Shown piece by piece: positions 16,067 through 23,929 of a DNA stretch of 64,000 bases (its first letter is position 1; the number at the start of each line of letters is the position of its first letter). The stretch lies in the NCBI GenBank assembly GCA_964643075.1, contig CAZXQO010000018.1, positions 1 through 64,000 on the forward strand. The letters are read 5' to 3'. Position numbers and translations under genes: made by a program. A model generated the notes under the pieces. The model saw only the letters and a list, made by a program, of their open reading frames with translations. It searched no databases and was not told where the DNA came from. Source of the stretch: Desulfocucumis sp964643075. GTDB taxonomy: Bacteria; Bacillota; Desulfotomaculia; Desulfotomaculales; Desulfocucumaceae.

Positions 16067-16564
16067 CTAGCGAACTTTTTCAGGGTGTGGGAGTTTCAGC
16101 GGGCCAATATTCCCCTTGCGCCGGCGACGGCAAATTAGTATGTTGCTGATAACAAAATAGGTTATAGCGGCAGCCAGGGTAGCATTAATAAACGATCCCA
16201 ACAGGAACGGATAGCCCAGATGCTTCACCCACACTATCCAGCCCAGCACACCCGCCTCGTAGAAGTGGTTATGGGCAGACGAAACGGGCGCATCCAGCAG
16301 CACCAATTTTCCAACCATGTAATTCAGGGCATAAAAGACTGGTACAGCGCATTTGAAAAGTATGACCGTCAGCACGGCGGCCACCGCGTTTATGCGCATA
16401 AGCTTGGCCAAAACAAAGGAAATGGGTATGCTTATAATGGGCACCGGAAGAAAATCCAGGGCTACGCCCAGAGCAACTCCCGCAGCAATTTTCTTAGGAG
16501 AGCCCGGAAGCTGCATCACTTTATGATATTGTTCCTTGAATTTGCTAATAAGCTTTGAAATCAC
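16067..16564 (-). CDS. DUF2062 membrane protein
   Basis: About 165 residues with three to four hydrophobic helices. The DUF2062 signature is visible: SPKKIAAGVALGVALDFLPV, a glycine-rich amphipathic first helix, then ILFKCAVPVFYALNYMVGK. The family is membrane-bound with unknown role; some members are fused to glycosyltransferases. The GTG at 16564 has GGGAGG five bases upstream, giving a start just before the conserved region; the longer reading to 16651 adds a basic amphipathic leader without a ribosome site. It sits between rho and tal, replacing the murA-glpX genes of the Bacillus order. Confidence 0.75.
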   Translation of the reverse strand: MISKLISKFKEQYHKVMQLPGSPKKIAAGVALGVALDFLPVPIISIPISFVLAKLMRINAVAAVLTVILFKCAVPVFYALNYMVGKLVLLDAPVSSAHNHFYEAGVLGWIVWVKHLGYPFLLGSFINATLAAAITYFVISNILICRRRRKGNIGPLKLPHPEKVR

Positions 16565-16761
16565 TTTGTCCTCCCGGCGGAACCGGAATGAAAATTTAGA
16601 GAAGAAGCGTAATATTTCCTGTGTAGCGAGGGTAGCCAAACTGGATGCCAAAACGGCCAGACAATAGTAGTTTTCAGAGTAGTATCTCAGGCAGGTATCG
16701 TTTTGATCGGCCAGCGGGTGAAATACCCGGGTAATACTGAAACAAGTATACCCTTATTGGA

Positions 16762-16806
16762 AAACGCCGTCAAGTATCCGCATTAGCGGAACTGACGGCG
16801 TTTTAA
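16762..16806 (-). terminator. Terminator after the transaldolase gene
   Basis: The arms TGACGGCGTT and AACGCCGTCA enclose an inner hairpin TCCGCTAATGCGGA. A T-run follows on the minus strand (GGCGTTTTCC), and the mirrored A/T flanks could work in both directions. It starts eight bases past the tal stop codon. Confidence 0.8.
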
Positions 16807-16814
16807 GTGCTTTT

Positions 16815-17474
16815 TTACTTGGGAACCCTTTCCCAATCAGTCATGAACTTTTCTATCCCCTTATCCGTCAGCGGATGCTTAAGCATCTGCATAATTACCC
16901 CGTAAGGCACGGTAGCTATGTCCGCCCCGTACAGGGCGGCCTGGGTAACATGCAGTGGATTGCGGATACTGGCCGCAATCACTTCGGTGGCAAAACCGTA
17001 ATTCTCATAAATAGCCATGATATCCTGAATTAATTCCATGCCGTCCTGGCCCACATCGTCCAGTCTGCCCACAAAGGGGCTAACGTAGGTGGCTCCGGCC
17101 AGGGCCGCCAGCAGGGCCTGATTGGCCGAAAAGACCAGGGTCACATTGGTGTTGATACCTTCGCCGGCCAGGGTTTTAACGGCTTTCAGCCCTTCCCCGG
17201 TCATGGGTATCTTAACCACCACATTGGGGTGAATGGCCGCAAGCTGCCTGGCCTCCACAATCATTTCCCGGGCAGCGGGGCTCACTGCCTCAGCGCTGAC
17301 CGGACCGTCCACGATGGCGGTTATTTCTTGCACCACCTGAGCAAAATCCCTGCCTTCTTTGGCAATTAAGGAAGGATTGGTGGTAACCCCGCTAATCACT
17401 CCCAGCTCGTAGGCGGATTTGATTTCTTCTATATTGGCGGTATCAATAAATATCTTGATGGAAAACACCTCCAT
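16815..17474 (-). CDS. tal: Transaldolase, short (TalC/Fsa) type
   Basis: Transfers dihydroxyacetone units in the non-oxidative pentose phosphate pathway; 219 residues, the short class. The Schiff-base lysine lies in NVVVKIPMTGEGL and the substrate-binding ISGVTTNPSLIAKEG is intact. The start is odd: the first ATG (17474) lies only one base after AAAGG, while a strong GGAGGTG sits inside the frame and points to ATC (17459), which would give the usual family beginning (IKIFIDTANIEE). Gene order fba-tal-rho matches Bacillus ywjH. Confidence 0.94.
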   Translation of the reverse strand: MEVFSIKIFIDTANIEEIKSAYELGVISGVTTNPSLIAKEGRDFAQVVQEITAIVDGPVSAEAVSPAAREMIVEARQLAAIHPNVVVKIPMTGEGLKAVKTLAGEGINTNVTLVFSANQALLAALAGATYVSPFVGRLDDVGQDGMELIQDIMAIYENYGFATEVIAASIRNPLHVTQAALYGADIATVPYGVIMQMLKHPLTDKGIEKFMTDWERVPK

Positions 17475-17510
17475 ACCTTTTTCAATTTTACGAAGGAATG
17501 ACAGAGGTCA

Positions 17511-17561
17511 GGGGACACACCTCCATTTGGGGCCGTGCTTTGGAGTAGGAGGAATGTCCCC
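17511..17561. repeat. RepA copy between tal and fba
   Basis: 51 bp from GGGGACACACCTCCATTTGG to GTAGGAGGAATGTCCCC, ending three bases before the fba stop codon. Confidence 0.85.
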
Positions 17562-17564
17562 AAC

Positions 17565-18419
17565 TTATGCTTTGCCTGAACTGCCGAAAATCCTTATTTT
17601 TTCCCTGATGATTGCCACGGCTGCTTCTCTGGCCGGGCCCAGCACCTTGCGGGGATCAATTTCCCTGGCATCGGCATCCAGAATTTTGCGGGCGGCAGCC
17701 ACAAAGGCCTCCCGGATGTTGGTGTCTATATTGACCTTGTGCACGCCAAGTCCGATGGCCTCCTGAACAGCTTCACTGGGCACTCCTGAGGATCCATGCA
17801 GCACTATGGGTATATTCACCAGCCCGGCAATCTTTTTCAGCCGGTCGAAATCCAGCTTGGGCTCGCCCTTGTACTGGCCATGGGCGGTGCCGATAGCTAT
17901 GGCCAGGGAACCCACGCCGGTCTGTTCCACAAAACGTTTGGCTTCTCCAGGATCGGTATACATGGCCTCCTGTTCGGAAACGGTGATATCGTCCTCGGTC
18001 CCGCCTATTTTACCCAATTCGGCTTCCACGGACACACCCATCGGGCTGGCCGCCGCGATAACCTGGCGGGTAAGGGCAATATTTTCCTCCAGGGGCAGCT
18101 TGGAACCATCGATCATTACACCGCTGAAACCGTTGCGCAAGCACTGCATAACCTGGGCAAAGCTGGTGCCGTGGTCCAGGTGCAGGGCTACGGGTACAGT
18201 GGCGTTAGCTGCCGCCTCTCTGGCCATGGCCACTATAAAGCCTATACCGGCGTATTTAATGGCGCCCTGGCTGGCCTGCATAATTACCGGGGACTTTTCC
18301 TCCTCAGCGGCTCTGACTATAGCCTGTACAATCTCCATATTGTTGCAGTTGAAAGCTCCCACGGCATATCCGCCGCGTTGGGCCTCTTTTAATAAAACAT
18401 CCACTGATACAAACGACAT
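17565..18419 (-). CDS. fba: Fructose-bisphosphate aldolase, class II
   Basis: Zinc-dependent aldolase of glycolysis and gluconeogenesis; 284 residues from the ATG at 18419, matching the family. Zinc and substrate segments are present: GAFNCNNMEIVQA, HLDHGTSFAQVMQCL, the GTAHGQYKGEPKLDF histidine and LHGSSGVPSEAVQEA. The longer reading to 18494 adds a non-homologous leader and is rejected. It lies between spo0F and tal as in Bacillus. The class V bisphosphatase encoded at 46404 could work with or bypass it in gluconeogenesis. Confidence 0.96.
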   Translation of the reverse strand: MSFVSVDVLLKEAQRGGYAVGAFNCNNMEIVQAIVRAAEEEKSPVIMQASQGAIKYAGIGFIVAMAREAAANATVPVALHLDHGTSFAQVMQCLRNGFSGVMIDGSKLPLEENIALTRQVIAAASPMGVSVEAELGKIGGTEDDITVSEQEAMYTDPGEAKRFVEQTGVGSLAIAIGTAHGQYKGEPKLDFDRLKKIAGLVNIPIVLHGSSGVPSEAVQEAIGLGVHKVNIDTNIREAFVAAARKILDADAREIDPRKVLGPAREAAVAIIREKIRIFGSSGKA

Positions 18420-18641
18420 CGCGTCTTTTCCCGGCAACCCGAAAAAAACAAAAGCCCGGGCCGGCCCGCTCTGCAGGCCTGGTATCGGACTCAACCATGT
18501 GCGGGAGCATTTTTGCTATATCTCAAAATGTTAAACCCCACCGGCCTTACGCCGGTTTGGTTGAGATCGACTTTGCCGGAATACCTCCCTTCCTTATCTT
18601 AATTTTTTACTAAAAGGTTTAGTCTTGCTATCTAACATATA

Positions 18642-18671
18642 AGGCGGTTTTTATGAAAAAGCATACCGCCT
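18642..18671 (-). terminator. Possible terminator after the zinc-ribbon gene
   Basis: AGGCGGT/ACCGCCT 7-bp stem with a 16-base loop that carries the T-run. A second hairpin with arms ACCGGC/GCCGGT lies near 18545-18560 in the same gap; it could be part of the fba leader. Function of either is uncertain. Confidence 0.4.
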
Positions 18672-18682
18672 GAACGAACGGT

Positions 18683-19369
18683 TTATGTTTTGTTATTGTG
18701 TTTAGGTCTTGATTTTTTCATTTTACCGGTGCTGGCCAGGCTATCCAGATATTCAAACCCGTTCTGAGCCAGTTCAATCTCATCAACCTGTCTTATTACG
18801 CTCAAATCCTCTTCTGTTTCAGCGTAGATGATATTTATACTGCCACAGTTTTTGCAATGTAATTCCAGTCGGTCAGGAAATATTTCCACGCCAATCTGAT
18901 GGTCCCCGCATTGACAGTATAGCATACCCCTGTCAGCAATGCCGTGCAGGCACCTGAGCACCTCGTTCATGACGGTGCTGTTGTGAAAATACCCGTCCCC
19001 ACCATATTCGTTAATTAAATCATCCAGGCCTTCCACCCGTTCGGAAGCTGCCCGGCGCACATGCCCGGCGGAACCAATATGGGCAAGATCCAGGCCGGTG
19101 TCGGAACAAAACAGCTCAATCACATTGCCGGACCATAAATGCCTGCCGGAAAAATCGCGGGTGTGACTGCCGCCGCAAAATACGCAGGATACAGCTACAC
19201 TGTACCTGGTATATTTTTTTGCCTGCAATGACATTTTGAAAGCGCCGCAGGAGCATAAAACCTTGTACGTACTGTCTTTCGCCACGGCAAAACGGGAGAT
19301 TTTGTGCAACTCCATCCTGCCGCATTCGGGGCAACGCATGGCTAATATGGTGACTGTACTGACAGGCAT
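18683..19369 (-). CDS. Multi-zinc-ribbon protein, function unknown
   Basis: About 228 residues. Four cysteine pairs suggest zinc binding: MRCPECGRM near residue 10, CSCGAF, CVFCGGSH, and CQCGDH with HCKNCGS in the last third. No catalytic motif was recognised. The ATG at 19369 has GGAGGTG five bases upstream. It lies between spo0F and fba, which are adjacent in Bacillus. Similar zinc-ribbon proteins follow spo0F in several Peptococcaceae as far as I recall, but I can assign no role. The tail is basic (KKSRPKHNNK), which would suit nucleic-acid binding. Confidence 0.75.
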   Translation of the reverse strand: MPVSTVTILAMRCPECGRMELHKISRFAVAKDSTYKVLCSCGAFKMSLQAKKYTRYSVAVSCVFCGGSHTRDFSGRHLWSGNVIELFCSDTGLDLAHIGSAGHVRRAASERVEGLDDLINEYGGDGYFHNSTVMNEVLRCLHGIADRGMLYCQCGDHQIGVEIFPDRLELHCKNCGSINIIYAETEEDLSVIRQVDEIELAQNGFEYLDSLASTGKMKKSRPKHNNKT

Positions 19370-19500
19370 AATCACACCTCCTCGCTTCTTGGCTCCCGCC
19401 GCATATGGTTAACGGATACTCCGGCTACTCCTGTTCTAATAGAAGATATTCGCCGCTGATTGCCAAACTCCTCTTGGATAAGCCGCTAAATGCCCTCCGG

Positions 19501-19905
19501 TTAAACGATTTCCTGCAGCACTTTCTTGTCGCCCGGCTCCTGCAGCAAACCCTTCACAAGGTAACGTATTTCATCAAGATCAAACGGCTTGCTCAGATAA
19601 TGCTTAACGTTTAATTTTTTAGCATCCTTTAGCATGTCCAGTTCACCGTAAGCGGTCATCATAACCACCATAAGATCGGGTAAGGTTTTTCTAATCTCCC
19701 TGAGGGTAGCAAGGCCGTTCATAACCGGCATTTTTATGTCCAGCAATACCAAATCGGGTATTTGGACTGCTATTTTTTTCAGCGCTTCCGCTCCACCGGA
19801 TGCCATTTCAACCTGATAGCCCTCTTCGCTAAATGTTTCGAACAACAGTCTCCGCACACCTGTCTGATCATCAACTATCAAAATTTTGTAATTAGCAGCC
19901 TGCAC
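19501..19905 (-). CDS. spo0F: Sporulation phosphorelay response regulator Spo0F
   Basis: Single receiver domain of 134 residues. The acidic pair is in ILIVDDQTGVRR, the phosphorylatable aspartate in LVLLDIKMPVMNGL, the threonine switch in VVMMTAYGE and the lysine in HYLSKPFDLDE. There is no output domain, as expected for Spo0F. The GTG at 19905 follows AGGGGAGG by eight bases; the open frame continues upstream to 20244 but that part is not homologous and overlaps the YIP1 gene. Position downstream of pyrG and upstream of fba is the Bacillus order, supporting Spo0F over a generic CheY-like regulator. Confidence 0.9.
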   Translation of the reverse strand: MQAANYKILIVDDQTGVRRLLFETFSEEGYQVEMASGGAEALKKIAVQIPDLVLLDIKMPVMNGLATLREIRKTLPDLMVVMMTAYGELDMLKDAKKLNVKHYLSKPFDLDEIRYLVKGLLQEPGDKKVLQEIV

Positions 19906-20003
19906 AGATTCCACCTCCCCTTGTTCTTTGCGCAATTGCCTTATGACAGAATATTTCAACAAAGGCTTGACAATTCCTCTTGGCAAAGGCAATAAATTAC
20001 CTG

Positions 20004-20726
20004 CTAATAAGTCAGGCTTTCGTCGAAAATAGGCGGCATGGAGGCAAATATACCTATCATACCCAGCACAAAGATAAACAAAAGTACTATAATGGCCAGA
20101 GGCGGGGCCAGTGCCACGGCCATTGCTCTGCCGGTGGAAAAACCGTGAACCTCTCTCAAACCCAGCACCACCAGCACAAATCCCCACACAAGCGAGACCA
20201 GGCCAAACAAACCAGTAATTATAGTGGCCAGAGGCGCCTGCCAACCCGCCAGGACTACCAGCAGATCAAAAGGCATAAGCAGTATAACCGGAAGGGTGGC
20301 AAGCCCGGTCACCGCCAGCACACCCAGGGCACGTCCCGGCCCACCAAACATTTCGGCCACCAAATGTAAAAGTCCGCTATAGGTGATCCATTTGACAAAG
20401 GCAATGAGCAGGCCCCCAAATACCATCAGTGGTATCATTGCGTCAACCATGCCGGCCAGCGGTCCTGCGTCACTATACAATTCACCCCGGAACACCCGGG
20501 AGGATAAATAATAGCCCATCACCGCAGCCAGCACGCTTACCACCGAGAATATAAGCAAGACCCGCCCTATAGGAGGCGAGGCCGCCACCCCCCGGAAGGT
20601 TTCCACCGGATCAAAGAGAACTCCGTAAATCATTTCCAGCAAGTTTTTGTTGACGGGCGGCTCTTCCCGGACTGAGCCGTGTCCGCCGGTTTCGTCCACC
20701 GGCAGATTTTTCTCATCATCTGTCAA
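20004..20726 (-). CDS. YIP1-family membrane protein
   Basis: About 240 residues with a charged N-terminus (TDDEKNLPVDETGGHGSVRE) and five to six hydrophobic helices. The family segment ETFRGVAASPPIGRVLLIF precedes the first helix. Role unknown. The TTG at 20726 is preferred because GGAGGG sits seven bases upstream; upstream codons to 20759 lack a site. It lies between sppA and spo0F, adding a gene to the Bacillus order. Confidence 0.78.
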   Translation of the reverse strand: MTDDEKNLPVDETGGHGSVREEPPVNKNLLEMIYGVLFDPVETFRGVAASPPIGRVLLIFSVVSVLAAVMGYYLSSRVFRGELYSDAGPLAGMVDAMIPLMVFGGLLIAFVKWITYSGLLHLVAEMFGGPGRALGVLAVTGLATLPVILLMPFDLLVVLAGWQAPLATIITGLFGLVSLVWGFVLVVLGLREVHGFSTGRAMAVALAPPLAIIVLLFIFVLGMIGIFASMPPIFDESLTY

Positions 20727-20802
20727 ACTTTTTCCCTCCTCAAAAAAGTCAAATATCAAAAGTCATTGAGAATTGAGAACCTTAGACTTTAGACCTTGGA
20801 AT

Positions 20803-21726
20803 TTAAAACAACAGCCAGAACAATGGCGTTATATCATTAATAGCAGGGTTCGACATAGCCGGAGAGCGCGCCCCGGCGCTGCCCAGAAAATCCTGCCAAA
20901 AGCCTTTGGCTCCAAAACCGGTGGTCTCGGGATCAGAGCCCAGCCCGGATACCTCCCCGGCCAGCCTGATGGCATCATAAAAGTTGCCTAACTCGTCCAC
21001 CAGCCCCAGTTCCTTGGCCTGGCGACCGGTAAAGACCCTGCCGTCGGCCAGCTTTTTAACTTCCTGTAAATTCATTTTCCTGCCGGTGGAGACATTATCC
21101 ACAAACTGGGCGTACATATCGTCCACCATGGCCTGAAAGATTTTTTTCTCCTCCGGGGTCATTTCCCTGTTGGCAGAGCCCATGTCTTTGTATGGGCCGC
21201 TCTTGATGGTACGGCTGCCGACACCAAGTTTTTCGTACAGTCCTCTCAGATCCGTCATGTCCATCCTGACCCCGATGCTTCCTGTAACCGTAGCCGGGTC
21301 GGCCACTATGATATCAGCGTTGGCGGCTATCCAATAAGCCCCGGAGGCAGCCACATCACCCATGGAGGCCACCACTTTTTTGCCCGATTTTTTCAGGCGG
21401 ACAACCTCGGTGGTAATTTCCTGGGTGGCCGCCACCGTACCACCCGGGCTGTTCAGCCTGAGTACCACCGCTTTTACTGACGGGTCTTTGGCCGCCTCGC
21501 GCAGCTGCTTCATAATTTTATCGGCTCCCGTTTCCTCCCCGAAAAGTCCCTGGGTACTGCCGCCCATAATGGTGCCGCTGATATCGATAATGCCCACCAC
21601 CTGTGAGCTCCCATTATAGGAGCGGGGGTGCAGACCTTTGCCGTCCCCGGACTTTACCACCGCCGCCACCAGCAGGGACACCAGCGCCAGGCCAAGCACC
21701 ACCCCGCCGATTATTTTCCTTTTCAC
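20803..21726 (-). CDS. sppA: Signal peptide peptidase SppA, short form
   Basis: Membrane-anchored serine protease degrading cleaved signal peptides; 307 residues, the single-domain (67K-half) form of Gram-positives. An N-terminal anchor (GVVLGLALVSLLVAAVV) is followed by the S49 core: serine in GDVAASGAYWIAANADIIVA and the lysine in IKSGPYKDMGSANREMT, the Ser-Lys dyad of the family. It is encoded between pyrG and the YIP1 gene on the same strand. Confidence 0.93.
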   Translation of the reverse strand: MKRKIIGGVVLGLALVSLLVAAVVKSGDGKGLHPRSYNGSSQVVGIIDISGTIMGGSTQGLFGEETGADKIMKQLREAAKDPSVKAVVLRLNSPGGTVAATQEITTEVVRLKKSGKKVVASMGDVAASGAYWIAANADIIVADPATVTGSIGVRMDMTDLRGLYEKLGVGSRTIKSGPYKDMGSANREMTPEEKKIFQAMVDDMYAQFVDNVSTGRKMNLQEVKKLADGRVFTGRQAKELGLVDELGNFYDAIRLAGEVSGLGSDPETTGFGAKGFWQDFLGSAGARSPAMSNPAINDITPLFWLLF

Positions 21727-21883
21727 TTACGCACCATCCTTTGTTTAGTATATTTCTGCAATTAGGCACCGCTTCACTAACAACTCGTAGAAAATCCAGT
21801 TAGTTATAATTCGGTAGCGCAAACAATCTCTGGATATTATTTCCCCGAAAAATTCAAAAAACCTTGGTTTTTTAAAAAATAAT

Positions 21884-21916
21884 AAAAAACCCGGCGGCAA
21901 TTTTCATGCCCCGGGG
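21884..21916 (-). terminator. Terminator after pyrG
   Basis: On the minus strand CCCGGGGCA pairs with TGCCGCCGGG (one bulged base) around a TGAAAAT loop, followed by TTTTTTATT; it starts just past the pyrG stop codon. Confidence 0.85.
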
Positions 21917-21922
21917 TAGTAC

Positions 21923-23545
21923 TTAAAATTCAATTGGTTTATTGGGCTTAGCGTACTCTATGGAAGCCCCCACAAAATCCCGGAAGAGCGGGTGGGGGCG
22001 GTCGGGCCTGGATTTAAACTCCGGATGGAACTGGGTGGCCACGAACCAGGGATGGTCCGGCAATTCGATTACCTCCACCAGATGACGTTCGGGAAGGGTT
22101 CCACTAAAAATCATACCGTTTTTCGCCAAAGCATCCCGATAATTATTGTTCAGCTCGTAGCGGTGGCGGTGCCGTTCCTGGATATCGCCGGTACCGTAAG
22201 CCTGACGGGCCAGAGTGTCCGGGGCTAATTTACAGGGATAACTGCCCAGCCGCATGGTACCGCCCATTTTATCCAGCTCCTTCTGCTCGGACAGCAGGTC
22301 AATTACGGGATAGGAGGTTGACTGGTTAAATTCTGAACTATTGGAGTCCTGCCAACCCAGTATGTTGCGGGAAAACTCCACAACCGCCAGCTGCATGCCC
22401 AGACAGATACCCAGATATGGTATTTTACGCTCCCTGGCATAGCGTATGGCGATTATTTTCCCCTCTATGCCCCTGTCACCGAAACCGCCGGGCACGAGAA
22501 TGCCGTCCACATCATTTAAAAAGTCCTCCACCGGAGCTTTTTCCAGTACCTCGGAATTAATCCACTTTATCCGCACCGCCGAGCCGTGGTGCAGGCCGGC
22601 GTGGCGCAGGGCTTCGGAAACGCTGAAATAGGCATCGGGCAGGGAGACGTATTTGCCCACCAGCCCTATGGTAACGGTGCCGCTGAGGTTCTTCATCCTT
22701 AACACCATGTCCCGCCAGTACCGCAAGTCGGGCTCTCCACATTCAAGGCCCAGCATCCGGATTACTTTTTCCGCCATACCCTCTTCCTCCAGCATCAGGG
22801 GCACCTCATAGATAGATGAGGCGTCCACTGCCTGGATAACGGCATCTTTGTCGGTGTCACAGAAAAGGGCTATCTTTTCCGCCAGTTCCCTGGAAAAACG
22901 TTTTTCCGTACGGCAGACGATTACATCCGGCTGTATGCCTATACTGCGCAGTTCCTTGACACTGTGCTGGGTGGGTTTTGTTTTTAGTTCGTTGGCAACC
23001 CTGAGATACGGCACCAGGGTAACATGGATATAGAGAACATTTTCCTTGCCCAAATCGGCCCTTAGCTGACGAATGGCTTCCAGAAAGGGCAGGGATTCAA
23101 TGTCCCCCACCGTGCCGCCAATCTCGGTGATTACAACATCGGGATCGGATTCCACCGCCACCCGCTGCACCCGCTCCTTGATCTCGTTGGTGATATGGGG
23201 TATGACCTGCACCGTGGCGCCCAAGTAGTCCCCCCGGCGCTCCTTGGTAATTACGGCATCATAGATGCCCCCGGTGGTAACGTTGCAGCTTCTGCTAAGG
23301 TTTATATCTATAAACCGCTCGTAATGACCAAGATCCAGATCCGTTTCCGCCCCGTCGTCGGTGACGAAAACCTCCCCGTGCTGATAGGGACTCATGGTAC
23401 CGGGATCTACGTTAATATAAGGGTCTAATTTCTGTATGGCAACCTTAAGGCCACGGCTTTTAAGCAGCCGGCCCAGAGAAGCGGCGGTTATACCCTTACC
23501 CAGGGAAGAAACCACTCCACCTGTTACAAATATGAATTTAGCCAT
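21923..23545 (-). CDS. pyrG: CTP synthase
   Basis: Converts UTP to CTP using glutamine; about 540 residues. The ATG at 23545 (MAKFIFVTGGVVSSLGKG) has GGAGGC close upstream; the frame beyond it to 23650 runs through the leader and is not coding. The synthetase P-loop and the HYERFIDINL region, and the C-terminal glutaminase triad (cysteine in YLGICLGMQLAVVEF, His-x-Glu in QFHPEFKSRP), are intact. It is preceded by a strong promoter and a leader with a terminator-like hairpin, suggesting attenuation by pyrimidine level, as known for pyrG in Bacillus. Confidence 0.97.
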   Translation of the reverse strand: MAKFIFVTGGVVSSLGKGITAASLGRLLKSRGLKVAIQKLDPYINVDPGTMSPYQHGEVFVTDDGAETDLDLGHYERFIDINLSRSCNVTTGGIYDAVITKERRGDYLGATVQVIPHITNEIKERVQRVAVESDPDVVITEIGGTVGDIESLPFLEAIRQLRADLGKENVLYIHVTLVPYLRVANELKTKPTQHSVKELRSIGIQPDVIVCRTEKRFSRELAEKIALFCDTDKDAVIQAVDASSIYEVPLMLEEEGMAEKVIRMLGLECGEPDLRYWRDMVLRMKNLSGTVTIGLVGKYVSLPDAYFSVSEALRHAGLHHGSAVRIKWINSEVLEKAPVEDFLNDVDGILVPGGFGDRGIEGKIIAIRYARERKIPYLGICLGMQLAVVEFSRNILGWQDSNSSEFNQSTSYPVIDLLSEQKELDKMGGTMRLGSYPCKLAPDTLARQAYGTGDIQERHRHRYELNNNYRDALAKNGMIFSGTLPERHLVEVIELPDHPWFVATQFHPEFKSRPDRPHPLFRDFVGASIEYAKPNKPIEF

Positions 23546-23561
23546 AGCCAGCCTCCTGTAT

Positions 23562-23589
23562 AAAAAATTGCGGTCAGACAGTGTCTGAC
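23562..23589 (-). promoter_or_regulatory. pyrG leader attenuator hairpin
   Basis: GTCAGACA-C-TGTCTGAC is a perfect 8-bp stem followed by CGCAA and TTTTTT, ending seven bases before the pyrG ribosome site. It looks like an intrinsic terminator inside the about 105-base leader. Pyrimidine-sensing attenuation is known for pyrG in Gram-positives; whether the same CTP-dependent reiteration works here is inferred. Confidence 0.6.
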
Positions 23590-23658
23590 TTAATAAAATT
23601 GTCAGATTCAGGATAGGTTCTATGGTCACACCGCTACTGCGGCATGGCAATCTATCAT

Positions 23659-23687
23659 ATTTTATACATGGTCCGGGAAACTGTCAA
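23659..23687 (-). promoter_or_regulatory. Sigma-A promoter of pyrG
   Basis: TTGACA (23682-23687), 17-base spacer, TAAAAT (23659-23664), about 115 bases upstream of the pyrG start and just after the XapX gene. Confidence 0.75.
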
Positions 23688-23705
23688 GAAGCAGCACGCA
23701 TGCTG

Positions 23706-23870
23706 CTACTTACCCCAGCCCAGCCTAAGCGCCACAAGATATCCGGCAAACATCCCCACTATCCCCATCACTCCGGCCAGTGTGGGCGGAGCGGGCAGGG
23801 GAAGCTTCAGCCGGATAAAAAGCATACCGACAATGAAGCCTGTGCCGGTGGCCAGTATTACATCTCTCAA
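23706..23870 (-). CDS. XapX-domain small membrane protein
   Basis: A 54-residue ORF starting at TTG (23870), seven bases after GGAGGA. The protein has two hydrophobic helices: DVILATGTGFIVGMLF, then the family signature RLKLPLPAPPTLAGVMGIVG and a second helix ending LRLGWGK. This matches the XapX domain, a short two-helix domain found as a stand-alone protein or beside transporters; role unknown. It lies 59 bases downstream of argS on the same strand. Confidence 0.8.
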   Translation of the reverse strand: MRDVILATGTGFIVGMLFIRLKLPLPAPPTLAGVMGIVGMFAGYLVALRLGWGK

Positions 23871-23929
23871 TTATAACTCCTCCAATATAAGGGGCTGCTA
23901 CCGCTTTAGGACTATCGGTCCTTCACCCC

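Noticed and set aside
17796..18534. Two long plus-strand frames opposite fba
   Set aside because: Antisense shadows of the aldolase gene; high G+C third positions explain them.
19906..20244. N-terminal extension of the Spo0F frame
   Set aside because: Overlaps the YIP1 gene, has no homology to receivers, and a good GTG/ribosome site exists at 19905.
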